Positions 26,962-35,739 of a stretch of DNA of 64,000 nt are shown here, in pieces. The notes beneath the pieces were generated by a model that was given only the letters and a program-made list of their open reading frames with translations, did no database searches and was not told the origin of the DNA. The stretch's first letter is position 1, and the number at the start of each line of letters is the position of its first letter. The stretch is from Paenibacillus dendritiformis (GTDB lineage: Bacteria; Bacillota; Bacilli; Paenibacillales; Paenibacillaceae). Location: assembly GCF_021654795.1 (NCBI RefSeq), contig NZ_AP025344.1, forward strand, positions 124,001 to 188,000. Direction: 5' to 3'. A program made the position numbers and the translations under genes.

Positions 26962-28773
26962 CTAATCCAGAGTAAGCAAAAAGACCGGTTCCCCGCCGAG
27001 CTCCATGACGGCTTCTCTGGCTTCCTTCGGGATGTCGGTAATAATGCCGTCGACCCCGAGAGAATAGAAGTGGGCTGCCCGTTCCGGGTCGTTAATCGTC
27101 CATACATAGAGCGGTTTGCCGATCAGCTTGGCGGAAGCGACCAGGCGAGCGGTGACAAACGCCTCTTCCACGACGAAGAAGTCGGCGTCGAACCGGTTCA
27201 GCGGCGCGAAGGTCGCGTAAATAATGTAGCCGACCTTCAGCTCGGGAGCCTTTTCTTTCACCTCTTGCAGCAGATCATATTCAAGGCTGGACACGACAAC
27301 CTCGTTCTCGGCTTGATGCCGCCGGATCGTATCGATGAAGCCGGAGACATAATCTGGCGTCTCATAGCCATGCGTTTTCAGTTCGAGGTTGAGGCGGATG
27401 CGGCCCTTCATCGCATCCAGCACTTCATCCAGCGAAGGAACGCGTCCGGCATAACCGTTTTGGAAAAGCGGAATGTCCTGCAGCTCGGCCAAGGTCAGAT
27501 CATAGACGTTGACATTGCGCCGCGCGAGGCGCTTCAGATTATGGTCATGAATAACGGCCAGCTTCCGATCCTTCGTCTGCAAAATATCGAGCTCGATATA
27601 ATCGGCCCCGGCCTGGACTGCCCCCTCGAATGCATCGAGCGTATTCTCGACTCCTGTATTCACATTTCCGCGGTGGGCGATAATAACGAACTCATCCTTC
27701 GCCTCGCCCCAGTCGGTCAGCAGCACGGTGACGCCCCAGCCGATCGCAATGAGCATCAGCAGGCCGAACAGGGCCAGCTTCGGACGATGCCGCGATGCGA
27801 AGAGACGTCTCTCCGCCCGGGTGTGGCCCTTAGTAATATCCAGCTCCCCCGACTCCAGGGAAATGTGCTTCTTCCCGGCATAGCGGACATAGAGCCGCGT
27901 GACGACGGTGATGAACAGGGGCGTCATTACTAGCGTCATCACGTAGATGCCGAAGCTGATGACGAAGCCGACCGTCACGATGGCCGTCTCGGGCAGACTC
28001 TCCGGAAGGACGGCAATCCCCGCGGCGATGAGGGCGATGAAGACGGCGACGATCAGCGCGAATACGAGCACCCATTCGCCGACGGCCCGGAGAATCGACC
28101 ATTTGCTCTTCCAGAACAGGCGTGCGCTCTTGGCGAAGGCGCGCCAGAACCGGTTCGATTCCTCCAGCACAAGAATGGGCAGCGCATAGATGCAGAGCAG
28201 GTTCAGAATGGCGACGAACGTGAAAAACAAGACAAACGCCGCCGTCCCGGTGCCGGTCTTCATCAGCTCGCCGGTAATGAAATTCGGGATCGTGACATTC
28301 GGCAGCAGCGAGGAGCCAAAGCCCATATTCAGCAGCGGGAACAGCAGAAGCAGATACATCGCCAACCCGAATATCCCGATGCGCCACAGCCCGGGAAGGC
28401 GGGACAAAGCCTTGAGCACGACGGCGCGCAGCCGGACCGTTTTGCCTTGCATCCCGTAATATGCGATGTAAATAAGAACGGCGAATTCGGTATAAATCAG
28501 CATCATGGCCACCGGAGCGAGCAGGACGAGACTGAGCATACCGTACCGGCTCAGAACGAAGCGCAGCAGATCGTGATTAGCGGCGGCGCCGAAGCCGCCG
28601 ATCTCCAATATTTTGTTGAACACGATCGACAGGAACGGGATGAACAACCCGATTGTCATCAGTTTGTAGAACAGCTCAAAAAGAAGAAAGGGCCGATAGG
28701 CGTATTTCCAGACCTGAAGCACCCCGCGAATCATTTGAAACGGACGCCGCGTCCGTAGTTTCATGGTGTTCAT
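26962..28773 (-). CDS. Glycerophosphodiester phosphodiesterase with N-terminal membrane domain
   Basis: The protein has 603 residues from the chosen start. The N-terminal ~330 residues contain six or seven long hydrophobic helices and match the GPDPase membrane domain. The C-terminal ~240 residues are the GDPD TIM barrel with catalytic elements IIAHRGNVNTGVENTLDAF, YIELDILQTKD, AVIHDHNLKRLAR and LNLELKTHG. It hydrolyses glycerophosphodiesters to glycerol-3-phosphate plus an alcohol, probably at the membrane surface. I choose ATG 28773 as the start since it directly precedes the first membrane segment. AAAGGA is 12 bases upstream, and ATG 28764 is an alternative. The much longer upstream frame (to 29007) would run through the gdh terminator and is unlikely. 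Confidence 0.85.
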   Translation of the reverse strand: MNTMKLRTRRPFQMIRGVLQVWKYAYRPFLLFELFYKLMTIGLFIPFLSIVFNKILEIGGFGAAANHDLLRFVLSRYGMLSLVLLAPVAMMLIYTEFAVLIYIAYYGMQGKTVRLRAVVLKALSRLPGLWRIGIFGLAMYLLLLFPLLNMGFGSSLLPNVTIPNFITGELMKTGTGTAAFVLFFTFVAILNLLCIYALPILVLEESNRFWRAFAKSARLFWKSKWSILRAVGEWVLVFALIVAVFIALIAAGIAVLPESLPETAIVTVGFVISFGIYVMTLVMTPLFITVVTRLYVRYAGKKHISLESGELDITKGHTRAERRLFASRHRPKLALFGLLMLIAIGWGVTVLLTDWGEAKDEFVIIAHRGNVNTGVENTLDAFEGAVQAGADYIELDILQTKDRKLAVIHDHNLKRLARRNVNVYDLTLAELQDIPLFQNGYAGRVPSLDEVLDAMKGRIRLNLELKTHGYETPDYVSGFIDTIRRHQAENEVVVSSLEYDLLQEVKEKAPELKVGYIIYATFAPLNRFDADFFVVEEAFVTARLVASAKLIGKPLYVWTINDPERAAHFYSLGVDGIITDIPKEAREAVMELGGEPVFLLTLD

Positions 28774-28969
28774 GTTGAATACGTTTCCTTTTGATGAGAA
28801 TGTACCACAATTCGACGCAGCCTGAAGCGCGTCATCCTTCATGCGGTATAACCTATTATAGGAAAATAGCTCCCGCGTGCCAAATGTGCCCGAAAACCCG
28901 AAAATTGGAGATGCAAGCCCCGGCAAGCGGGATGGACGTTCCGGCCTCCGAAAAGTAGTGCGAGGCAGC

Positions 28970-29014
28970 AAAAAAGCTACCCTGCGGCAGATCGATTTCT
29001 GCAGCAAGATAGCT
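28970..29014 (-). terminator. Probable terminator of the glutamate dehydrogenase gene
   Basis: Read on the minus strand, an AGCTATCTTGC arm pairs imperfectly with GCAGGGTAGCT and is followed by six T. It begins 24 bases after the stop codon. Confidence 0.5.
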
Positions 29015-29037
29015 CTTTCGTGCGCCGGTTCAATATA

Positions 29038-30303
29038 TTACACCCAGCCGCGAGCGCGCATAGCTTCAGTAACGCGTTGAAGCGAGATCATGTATGCGGC
29101 CGTACGCAGGTCCGTATTGTATTCATTGGCCATGTCGCGTACCGCTTCGTACGACTTGACCATATTCGTCTGCAGCTTGTCGAGGACCTCCTCTTCGCTC
29201 CAGTAGTAGTTCATCAAGTTCTGTACCCATTCGAAGTAGGATACGGTTACGCCGCCGGCATTTGCCAAAATATCAGGAATGACGATGCAGCCTTTTTGAT
29301 TCAGGATGGCGTCCGCCTCCGGTGTCGTCGGGCCGTTCGCTGCTTCCGCCACGATGCGGGCTTTGATACGAGGGGCATTTTCCTTCGTGATGACATTTTC
29401 CAATGCTGCCGGAATGAGGATGTCAACGTCCAGTTCAAGCAGTTTCTCGTTCGAAACGTGGAAATCTTGACCATATTCCAGAATCGTCGCTTCGTCCTTC
29501 AGCTGCTCGACGCGGTCGAGATCGAGTCCGTTCGGATCGTAGATTCCTCCGCGGGAATCGCTTACGGCTACGATAGTCGCGCCGAGGTCGGTCAGCAGGC
29601 GAGCCGCAATGCGACCGGCGTTGCCGAAGCCTTGAATGGCTACCGTCGCCTTCTCCATCGGACGGCCGATGTCCTGAAGCGCCGATTGAATCGTATATAC
29701 ACAGCCTTGGGCCGTCGCTGCATTTCGTCCTTGGGAGCCTCCGATAATAATCGGTTTGCCTGTAATGACGCCCGGCGTATAATGTCCGCGCAGCTTGCTG
29801 TAGGTATCCATCATCCAGCCCATAATCTGCGGTGTGGTGTATACGTCTGGAGCCGGAATGTCCCGTTCAGGTCCTACAATATCCGAGATGGCTTCCATGA
29901 AAGCGCGGCTGACCCGTTCAATTTCCCCTTTGCTCATTTGGCGAGGGTCGCAAATGACGCCGCCCTTGCCCCCGCCGTAAGGCAGGCCAACGACGCCGCA
30001 TTTGAACGTCATCCACATCGATAATGCTTTGACTTCGTCCAGCGTCACGTCCGGATGGAATCGGATGCCGCCTTTTGTTGGTCCGATAGCATCGTTGTGC
30101 TGGGAACGATATCCGTCAAAAATCCGTACCGTACCGTCGTCCATCCGTACAGGGAAGCTTACCGATAATACCCGTTTCGGTTTTTTCAATAGTTCAGTAA
30201 CATGCTCGGGTAACTGTAATTTTGCCGCAGCCGCATCGATTTGCTTTTGTACGATTTCGTACGGGTTTAGCACTTCTGCTTGTTCACGTTGTAACATTTC
30301 CAA
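29038..30303 (-). CDS. gudB: Glutamate dehydrogenase (Glu/Leu/Phe/Val family)
   Basis: This 421-residue protein interconverts glutamate and 2-oxoglutarate with NAD(P). The substrate-binding segment GPTKGGIRFHPDVTLDEVKA, the active-site lysine in GLPYGGGKGGVICDPR and the dinucleotide-binding VAIQGFGNAGRIAARLL are intact. Length and sequence style match Bacillus RocG/GudB; the assignment to GudB rather than RocG is a guess. The first possible codon is TTG 30303, and ATG 30297 (MLQREQAEVLNPY) is an equally good start, with GAAAGGATGGGTG upstream. No duplication like that in cryptic B. subtilis gudB is seen. Confidence 0.93.
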   Translation of the reverse strand: MEMLQREQAEVLNPYEIVQKQIDAAAAKLQLPEHVTELLKKPKRVLSVSFPVRMDDGTVRIFDGYRSQHNDAIGPTKGGIRFHPDVTLDEVKALSMWMTFKCGVVGLPYGGGKGGVICDPRQMSKGEIERVSRAFMEAISDIVGPERDIPAPDVYTTPQIMGWMMDTYSKLRGHYTPGVITGKPIIIGGSQGRNAATAQGCVYTIQSALQDIGRPMEKATVAIQGFGNAGRIAARLLTDLGATIVAVSDSRGGIYDPNGLDLDRVEQLKDEATILEYGQDFHVSNEKLLELDVDILIPAALENVITKENAPRIKARIVAEAANGPTTPEADAILNQKGCIVIPDILANAGGVTVSYFEWVQNLMNYYWSEEEVLDKLQTNMVKSYEAVRDMANEYNTDLRTAAYMISLQRVTEAMRARGWV

Positions 30304-31053
30304 GGCTCATCACCCATCCTTTCAAGCGTTATAGGAACACTTTTCAAACATTATACTGAGAATGTGCGGATTTTGAAATAGCAAACGTTGTGAAATTCAT
30401 AAAATAGTTAAAGATTATATGACGCTTAGTGTAAATTTTCATTACATTAATTTATTCTTTTATGGCTATAAAACCTTTTTATAGAAAATATTTGTCAATT
30501 ATACGCACTTTTTTCGTCTTCGAGATGTGGACATTTGGGCGATGGAAGAAGTAAGGAAGGGAAAGCTGACGTGGCCTAATCCTAATGACAGCACGTGTTT
30601 TCGTTTTTTGAGCTTTGTCTTTGTCAGGAGGACGTTCGTGTTTTATGGAAAATGAACGAGGGACCTCTCTTCACCCGGCGAACCGGCATAACGGAATGCG
30701 GAGTGCTGTTCTTCTATCCTAAAATGTGCCCTATTATAATGGAAATGATTTTTTTTATTGTGGTGATTATTTTTTGTTATTCCGTGTCTGAATTATTCAT
30801 TCTTTCCTTCTATAGGCGTTAAATTCGCATTATCACCCCTTTGTGTAAGCCTGTCATATGAATGCACCTCAAGAACTCCATTGCTTTACTCTGACGCAGC
30901 AATTAGGCTTGAAAATATAGTATGCAGAATGCGCCGGATTCGATGCCATCCAAGCTATTGAGAGGAGCAGGAAGGATACGGCTTATATACACCCGAGCAG
31001 AATGGCGCTCGTCCTCGCCCTCTTCCGCATGGAAGGCCGCTCCCGCTTGCCGT
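30304..31053. other. AT-rich intergenic region
   Basis: This is about 750 bases upstream of gudB. The first 200 bases are markedly AT-rich and presumably contain its promoter. A frame at 30595-30822 encodes a Phe/Ile-rich peptide but has no ribosome binding site and no recognisable protein character, so I do not call it. Nothing else is seen. Confidence 0.6.
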
Positions 31054-31218
31054 TCGGAGGCACCGATTTTTCCCGAATTCGTACATTTCGTGGATCCTTT
31101 TGTATGGACAGACGGGGAGGTAGGGTATATGATGATTGCCAAGGACGGAACGGGCGGGTTCCATCATGCGCATCATCGGTGGAACATGGTCATTCCAATC
31201 GATGGAGGGATTCGATGA
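31054..31218 (+). pseudogene. C-terminal fragment resembling a GH43-like glycoside hydrolase
   Basis: The last 54 codons of an open frame read SEAPIFPEFVHFVDPFVWTD, GEVGYMMIAKDGTGGFHHAH and HRWNMVIPIDGGIR. The DPFVW-DG...YMMIAKD-TG pattern resembles an inner blade strand of five-bladed propeller hydrolases. The stop overlaps the ATG of the SGNH hydrolase (ATGA, 31215-31218), as in a coupled operon, yet no credible start or upstream coding sequence exists. I infer the tail of a lost gene that once preceded the esterase. Confidence 0.35.
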
Positions 31219-31868
31219 GTAGCTCAGTACCGAAGCGAACGATTCAAGATGGAGATGTGGTTCTTTTTCAAGGCGACAGCATCACGGATGCGGGCCGTCA
31301 GCGGGAATTGTCCTCCCATCTGGGCACAGGCTATGCCTTCATGGCGGCCGGTCTGTTCCAGAGCATGTACCCGCAGCTCGATGTCTCTTTCCTGAACCGG
31401 GGAATCAGCGGGGATCGGGTCCGCGATCTGCAGGCGCGCTGGGAGGAAGACTGCCTGAAGCTGAAGCCGACATGGGTCAGCATTTACATCGGAATTAACG
31501 ATTGCTGGAGGCGCTATACCCGTCAGGAGGAGACGACAGCCGAGCAATTCGAGACGGGGTATCGCGATATTATTGAACGAACCTTGAAGGAGTTGGAAGC
31601 GCAGCTCGTGCTCGTCGAGCCGTTCGTGCTGCCGGTGGCGGCCGATCGGACGCAATGGCGGGAGGATCTGGATCCGAAAATTCATATCGTGCGCGGGCTT
31701 GCTCGGGAATACGGCGCTTACTATGTGCCGTTGGACGGTCTGTTCGCGCAGGCGGCCGCCCGTCGCGAAGCGCAATTCTGGGCTCCGGACGGCGTTCATC
31801 CGACGCCGGCTGGCCACGCGCTGATCGCGAAGGCTTGGCTGGAAGCGGTAGGCGCTCCGGCAAAATAA
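31215..31868 (+). CDS. SGNH/GDSL-type esterase
   Basis: This 217-residue protein has block I with the nucleophile Ser in VLFQGDSITDAGR, block II Gly in NRGISGDRV, block III Asn in YIGINDCWRRY and block V Asp/His in FWAPDGVHPTPAGHALIA. There is no signal peptide, so it acts in the cytoplasm, perhaps deacetylating imported oligosaccharides; several Firmicute relatives sit beside glycosidases. Start ATG 31215 has GGAGGGA upstream and overlaps the stop of a glycoside-hydrolase-like fragment. A terminator follows at 31895. Confidence 0.9.
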   Translation: MSSSVPKRTIQDGDVVLFQGDSITDAGRQRELSSHLGTGYAFMAAGLFQSMYPQLDVSFLNRGISGDRVRDLQARWEEDCLKLKPTWVSIYIGINDCWRRYTRQEETTAEQFETGYRDIIERTLKELEAQLVLVEPFVLPVAADRTQWREDLDPKIHIVRGLAREYGAYYVPLDGLFAQAAARREAQFWAPDGVHPTPAGHALIAKAWLEAVGAPAK

Positions 31869-31894
31869 GACATAAACAAGAGTCTGGAAGCGCC

Positions 31895-31931
31895 ATCCTG
31901 TGTCGCCCTTTGCGTGACACGGGATTTTTTT
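31895..31931 (+). terminator. Intrinsic terminator after the SGNH hydrolase gene
   Basis: ATCCTGTGTC pairs with GACACGGGAT (one G-U pair) around an 11-base loop and is followed by TTTTTTG. Confidence 0.85.
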
Positions 31932-32142
31932 GTGCAAGGCCCACGCGGCTCTCCATTGCTCCGTCTTGACGATGCCGGTCTCACGGGCGTACCGGATCAC
32001 TGATCCGCTGCAGCGAAGCTCCCAAGGAGCGAAGAACAGATACAATTGGGCTGTGGCAAATCACGGGTACGCTTGAATTCAGCCCTCTGATGTTGTTATG
32101 CTAAAGCCGAAAGGTTCACGAATATAGCGAGGAGGTTCGAAC

Positions 32143-32844
32143 GTGACCCGCATTTTAATTGTGGATGACGATAAAGAAATTGCCGATTTAATCGAAATAT
32201 ATTTACGGAACGAAGGCTACCAATTGTTCAAGGCCCATGACGGGGTTGAGGCTTTGTCGGTGCTGGAGCGGGATCCGGTGGATCTGGTTATTTTGGATAT
32301 CATGATGCCGAAGCTGGACGGGATGTCCGTCTGCCTGAAGATTCGGGAAAAGCAGGCGATACCGGTCCTTATGCTGAGCGCCAAGGCGGAGGATATGGAC
32401 AAAATTATGGGGCTGATGACCGGCGCGGACGATTATATGGTGAAGCCGTTCAATCCGTTGGAGCTGGTGGCCCGCGTCAAATCGCTTCTTCGCCGCACTT
32501 ATCAGTTGAACGCTCATATCCAGGCAGGCTCCGAGCCTGCCGGGGTCATTCGCATCCAGGATCTTGAGATTAACAAGGCGACGCATTCCGTCCGGGTGAA
32601 CGGGCAGCCCATCCATTTAACCTCGATGGAATTCGAGATCCTCTATGTAATGGCAAGCAATCCAGGAAGAGTATACAGCGCGGAAGAACTGTACGAACGG
32701 GTATGGCAGGAGAGCTTCAACGGCTCCCACAATACAGTAGCGGTGCATATCAGCAAGCTGCGGGACAAGCTGGAGGCCCACGGCGAGAAATATATACAGA
32801 CCGTATGGGGAGTAGGGTATAAGATTGAACAAGCATTGGGCTAA
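32143..32844 (+). CDS. OmpR/PhoB-family response regulator, VanR-like
   Basis: In this 233-residue protein the receiver domain has the acidic pair in ILIVDDDKE, the phosphoacceptor Asp in LVILDIMMPKLDG, Thr/Ser in MLSAKAED and Lys in YMVKPFNPLE. The C-terminal winged helix ends in HNTVAVHISKLRDKLEAHGE and TVWGVGYKIE. The pattern is that of VanR and related cell-envelope regulators. AGGAGG lies before the GTG start at 32143. It overlaps the kinase gene by 20 bases, so the two form one operon. Confidence 0.93.
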   Translation: MTRILIVDDDKEIADLIEIYLRNEGYQLFKAHDGVEALSVLERDPVDLVILDIMMPKLDGMSVCLKIREKQAIPVLMLSAKAEDMDKIMGLMTGADDYMVKPFNPLELVARVKSLLRRTYQLNAHIQAGSEPAGVIRIQDLEINKATHSVRVNGQPIHLTSMEFEILYVMASNPGRVYSAEELYERVWQESFNGSHNTVAVHISKLRDKLEAHGEKYIQTVWGVGYKIEQALG

Positions 32845-33988
32845 AAGCATCCGTTGGAAGCTCCTCTTCAGGTTTGCGCTGACCCTGCTTCTTACCTTTA
32901 TGAGCCTTGTATTGCTCATGTTCGCCGCCGGCGTGATACGGGAGCTGAAGGAGCCTGTCACATACCGCATCATCAATTTCTTGGCGTTTGAGGTGGGCGT
33001 CGTGCCGACGATGGTGATTGCGGGCATCATCCTCTTTATCCTCTTTTATGTGCTTCTGAATCGCCAGCTGATCGGCAGTCTCGAGCGGATTACAGAGACG
33101 GTGCAGCATATTGCGGATGGGGATTTCGATCAGAGGTGCAATATTACGACCGATGACGAGATTGGGCGTCTGGCCAAAAACATTGATATCATGGTCTACC
33201 AATTGAAGAACTCTATTGAGGAAGAACGGCTGGCGGAACGGACGAAGAATGAGCTGATTACGAGCGTATCCCATGATTTGCGGACGCCGCTTACATCAAT
33301 TCTCGGTTATTTGGGGCTCGTCGAGCAGGACCGTTACCGCGATGAAGTGGAGCTTCGGCATTATATTCATATTGCCTATGAGAAGGCCGAGAGGCTGAAT
33401 GTCATGATTAACGATCTGTTCGAATATACGCGGATGAATGGCGGGATGACTTTACGGACCAAGCCGATGAACGTGTCTGAGATGGCTGGCCAGTTGTGCG
33501 TTCACTACCGCTACCCGATGGAGCAGGCCGGACTGACCCTTCAAATGAGCAGCAATACGGACAAATGCTGGGTTAACGCCGATCCCGACAAGCTGGTGCG
33601 CGTGTTCGACAACCTGTTGTCCAATGCGATGCACTATGCATACAGCGGCAGCGTCGTGGAGCTTCATCTTCGCCAAGATGAAGACAAGGTGGAGATTACC
33701 GTCAAAAATGCGGGTGACCCTATCCCGAGCCAAGATTTGCCGCATATCTTCGAGCGCTTCTATCGGGTCGAAAAATCACGATCCGAGAAAACCGGCGGCT
33801 CCGGACTCGGCCTAGCGATTGCCAAGACGATTATCGAGCTTCACGGCGGAACTATCCGCGCCGAGAGCTCGCCTCAGGCAACGCTGTTCATTATCGAGCT
33901 TCCGCGAATCGCTCCGCCTGCTCCTGCTTATAAGAGCCAAGCAGACGGCTTGTCCGGGCAAGGAGGAGCAATTAATGTACCTGACTAA
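32825..33988 (+). CDS. Sensor histidine kinase, VanS-like
   Basis: This 387-residue protein has two transmembrane helices (about 14-36 and 58-78) separated by a very short extracytoplasmic loop of about 20 residues. A HAMP domain (ITETVQHIADGDFDQRC), the H-box SVSHDLRTPLTSILGYLG, the N-box VFDNLLSNAMHYA and the G-boxes (GGSGLGLAIAKTI) follow. The short loop suggests sensing within the membrane or through a partner. Start TTG 32825 lies inside the regulator gene. No van ligase or carboxypeptidase gene follows; the next gene is absent or lost (see the orphan start at 33975). Confidence 0.92.
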   Translation: MNKHWAKSIRWKLLFRFALTLLLTFMSLVLLMFAAGVIRELKEPVTYRIINFLAFEVGVVPTMVIAGIILFILFYVLLNRQLIGSLERITETVQHIADGDFDQRCNITTDDEIGRLAKNIDIMVYQLKNSIEEERLAERTKNELITSVSHDLRTPLTSILGYLGLVEQDRYRDEVELRHYIHIAYEKAERLNVMINDLFEYTRMNGGMTLRTKPMNVSEMAGQLCVHYRYPMEQAGLTLQMSSNTDKCWVNADPDKLVRVFDNLLSNAMHYAYSGSVVELHLRQDEDKVEITVKNAGDPIPSQDLPHIFERFYRVEKSRSEKTGGSGLGLAIAKTIIELHGGTIRAESSPQATLFIIELPRIAPPAPAYKSQADGLSGQGGAINVPD

Positions 33989-34008
33989 GATGATCGAGGT
34001 GTGGTCAC

Positions 34009-34035
34009 AGCAGTGCCGGCGGGCGCTGCTTTTTT
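34009..34035 (+). terminator. Intrinsic terminator of the two-component operon
   Basis: AGCAGTGCC pairs with GGCGCTGCT (one G-U pair) around a 4-base loop and is followed by TTTTT, 20 bases after the kinase stop. Confidence 0.85.
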
Positions 34036-34046
34036 GTTTTGATTGA

Positions 34047-34635
34047 TTTGGGGGCGTTCGTACTTGTGTAGATGGAGAGGCATTGATTGTGCCTTAGCTT
34101 CATGGCTTCTACGAATCGCTTCTATGCTCTTTTGATCGGTGATCCGTTTCTTTTGATCGATGAACGGTGATCCGTTTTTTTTGAGCGATGATTGGTTTCT
34201 TTTGATCGATGATCGGTGTTCCGTTTCTTTTGATCGGTATCCCCGTCGCTCAGGAAAAGTCGTTCAAGAAAAAGCTCGGTCAAGAAAAAGTCGCTTGGGA
34301 AAGGAAAGCTTACCTAGAAAAAGCAAAACGAGTATCGATAAAGTATGTGCGAGTATGTATGTGTGAACGACAGGAAAAAATAGGCCATTTAATTTTGGTG
34401 ATTCAAAATAGCAAGGAACGGGCACTGTGCCAGACGTGAACAGGACCGCAGCCTCCTTAGGAAGAATGGAGAATCCAGTAACATCTCAAAAGCCGCAAAA
34501 CGAAATATATCACGATACTACATCCCATGAATTATTTTCCATGCTAAATACCGATTTCAACTGCGTTTCGGATCTGGAGAGCCAATAACTTTTATGAAAA
34601 ATTGGAAGCATGATTTCCCTTTCCTTGAGAATCAA
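34047..34635. other. Non-coding region with low-complexity repeats
   Basis: Apart from the short repeat array at 34130-34250 I find nothing gene-like. Bases 34250-34330 contain a second simple repeat around TCAAGAAAAAGTCG. The remainder, up to the transposase-like gene, is AT-rich and featureless. Confidence 0.6.
34130..34250. repeat. Short tandem repeat array, 21- and 28-base units
   Basis: Four and a half imperfect units based on TTTTGATCGATGATCGGTG and TCCGTTTC follow one another. Units are 21 or 28 bases long, differing by loss of a 7-base segment. There is no associated coding frame. Confidence 0.7.
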
Positions 34636-35556
34636 TTATGCAGCGGCCATATAATGAGATTGGCCCCGTAATGTGGTCGTCCGATTCAGATAACGTTCCC
34701 TCGCCCCGTTCCTGGCAAAGCATATCTCGCCTAAAGTGCCCCATCCGGTTGCGTGGCGGGCGGCTGCATTTTCCCGGTAACAAAATTCATCCAAGTAGCG
34801 CTGCAGGTACTTCCCGCTTATCCCGCGGAACGTATCGCACAGCCAACGTTTTGCTCGCCGGAATACCGTATAAAGGGGGCTATTGTGCTTGACCCGAAAC
34901 CGCTGACGGATAATAGAAACTGCGGCGGCCAGGGGACATACGTGTTGTTCAGTAAATTCATCGCACCCTGTAGGAAGCAATAGCTTGCCGGACATGTGCT
35001 GCCGGTTGACCATCTTCATTTTATATTTCTGCTCCTTATCATCGGAGTCCAGGGCGGCTGCCACGATCAGGGGATATTCCTGTGCCGTCAGTTCGAAACA
35101 GGAATAATGGCGGCTGCTTCCGTAATAGGCGATAAAGCCATGAACGTTATATTCGAGCTGTTCTTGTTCATCAGCACAGCTAATCGCAGTTCGAATCTTA
35201 TGGAGCATCGCCCATGCCGTTTTGTAGGTAACTTCAATAAGAGAGCTTAGTCTGACCGCGTTGATTCCTGCATCTCGACGTGAGACGAGCCATATCGCAA
35301 CGATCCACTTCCGCAGAGAGGTTCTGCTGCTTTCCAGAATCGTGCCCGCAGTCAGGGAAGTCTGGTGCTGGCAAGCGCTGCATTCGTACAATGGGAGGCG
35401 GCGCGTCCGGATGACATAGGCTCGGGTATGCCGGCAGTTCGGGCAGCGATAGCCATGAGGCCATTTCAGCTCGAACAGTGCAGGAATACATGAATGATCG
35501 GTAGGGAACCGATCCAACAACTCCTCCAACGAACCCACGTTTCTCCAGGCTTTCAT
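34636..35556 (-). CDS. IS1595-type transposase-like protein, catalytic residues apparently lost
   Basis: This 306-residue protein has an N-terminal zinc ribbon (YRCPNCRHTRAYVIRTRRLP ... YECSACQHQTS) and a helical segment WIVAIWLVSRRDAGINAVRL typical of IS1595-family transposases. The family's C-terminal block (FRGISGKYLQRYLDEFCYRE) is also well preserved. The first catalytic segment, normally VEVDE-x-x-x-GG, is LEYNVHGFIAYYG here, and the second (usually a D in an SDG-like context) is not recognisable. No terminal inverted repeats were found. An intact full-length frame with conserved ends but a lost active site suggests a domesticated DNA-binding protein or a decaying copy. It is preceded by a good promoter with two LexA-like boxes and GGAGGG before ATG 35556. 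Confidence 0.75.
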   Translation of the reverse strand: MKAWRNVGSLEELLDRFPTDHSCIPALFELKWPHGYRCPNCRHTRAYVIRTRRLPLYECSACQHQTSLTAGTILESSRTSLRKWIVAIWLVSRRDAGINAVRLSSLIEVTYKTAWAMLHKIRTAISCADEQEQLEYNVHGFIAYYGSSRHYSCFELTAQEYPLIVAAALDSDDKEQKYKMKMVNRQHMSGKLLLPTGCDEFTEQHVCPLAAAVSIIRQRFRVKHNSPLYTVFRRAKRWLCDTFRGISGKYLQRYLDEFCYRENAAARHATGWGTLGEICFARNGARERYLNRTTTLRGQSHYMAAA

Positions 35557-35588
35557 CCCTTTCCCTCCTAAACTTACATTCTAAAAAA

Positions 35589-35638
35589 CAAACATATGTT
35601 CCTAATTAGACTCTACCAAACATATGTTTCCATGTCAA
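35589..35638 (-). promoter_or_regulatory. Promoter with two LexA/DinR-like operator boxes
   Basis: On the minus strand TTGACA (35638-35633) is followed after 17 bases by TAGAGT (-10). The box CAAACATATGTTTC (plus-strand 35617-35630) lies entirely between these elements, and a second box, CAAACATATGTTCC (35589-35602), lies just past the -10. Each matches 13 of 14 positions of the Firmicute LexA consensus CGAACRNRYGTTYC, the exception being G2 to A. The start codon is 33 bases after the nearer box. Confidence 0.55.
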
Positions 35639-35739
35639 GGGGATTCTTGGCATAACGGAAGAAAACTACAACGGGGACCTGTTTTTGCAAACCATTGGTT
35701 TAACCATCCTTGCCTGAGAAGTTGGGAGGTTCATCAAAA

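Noticed and set aside
30595..30822. 75-codon Phe/Ile-rich frame
   Set aside because: Lies in an AT-rich intergenic region, lacks a ribosome binding site and any recognisable pattern.
32143..33988. Vancomycin-resistance cluster
   Set aside because: Only a VanRS-like pair is present; no ligase, VanH, VanX or VanY gene follows, and such pairs commonly regulate other envelope functions.
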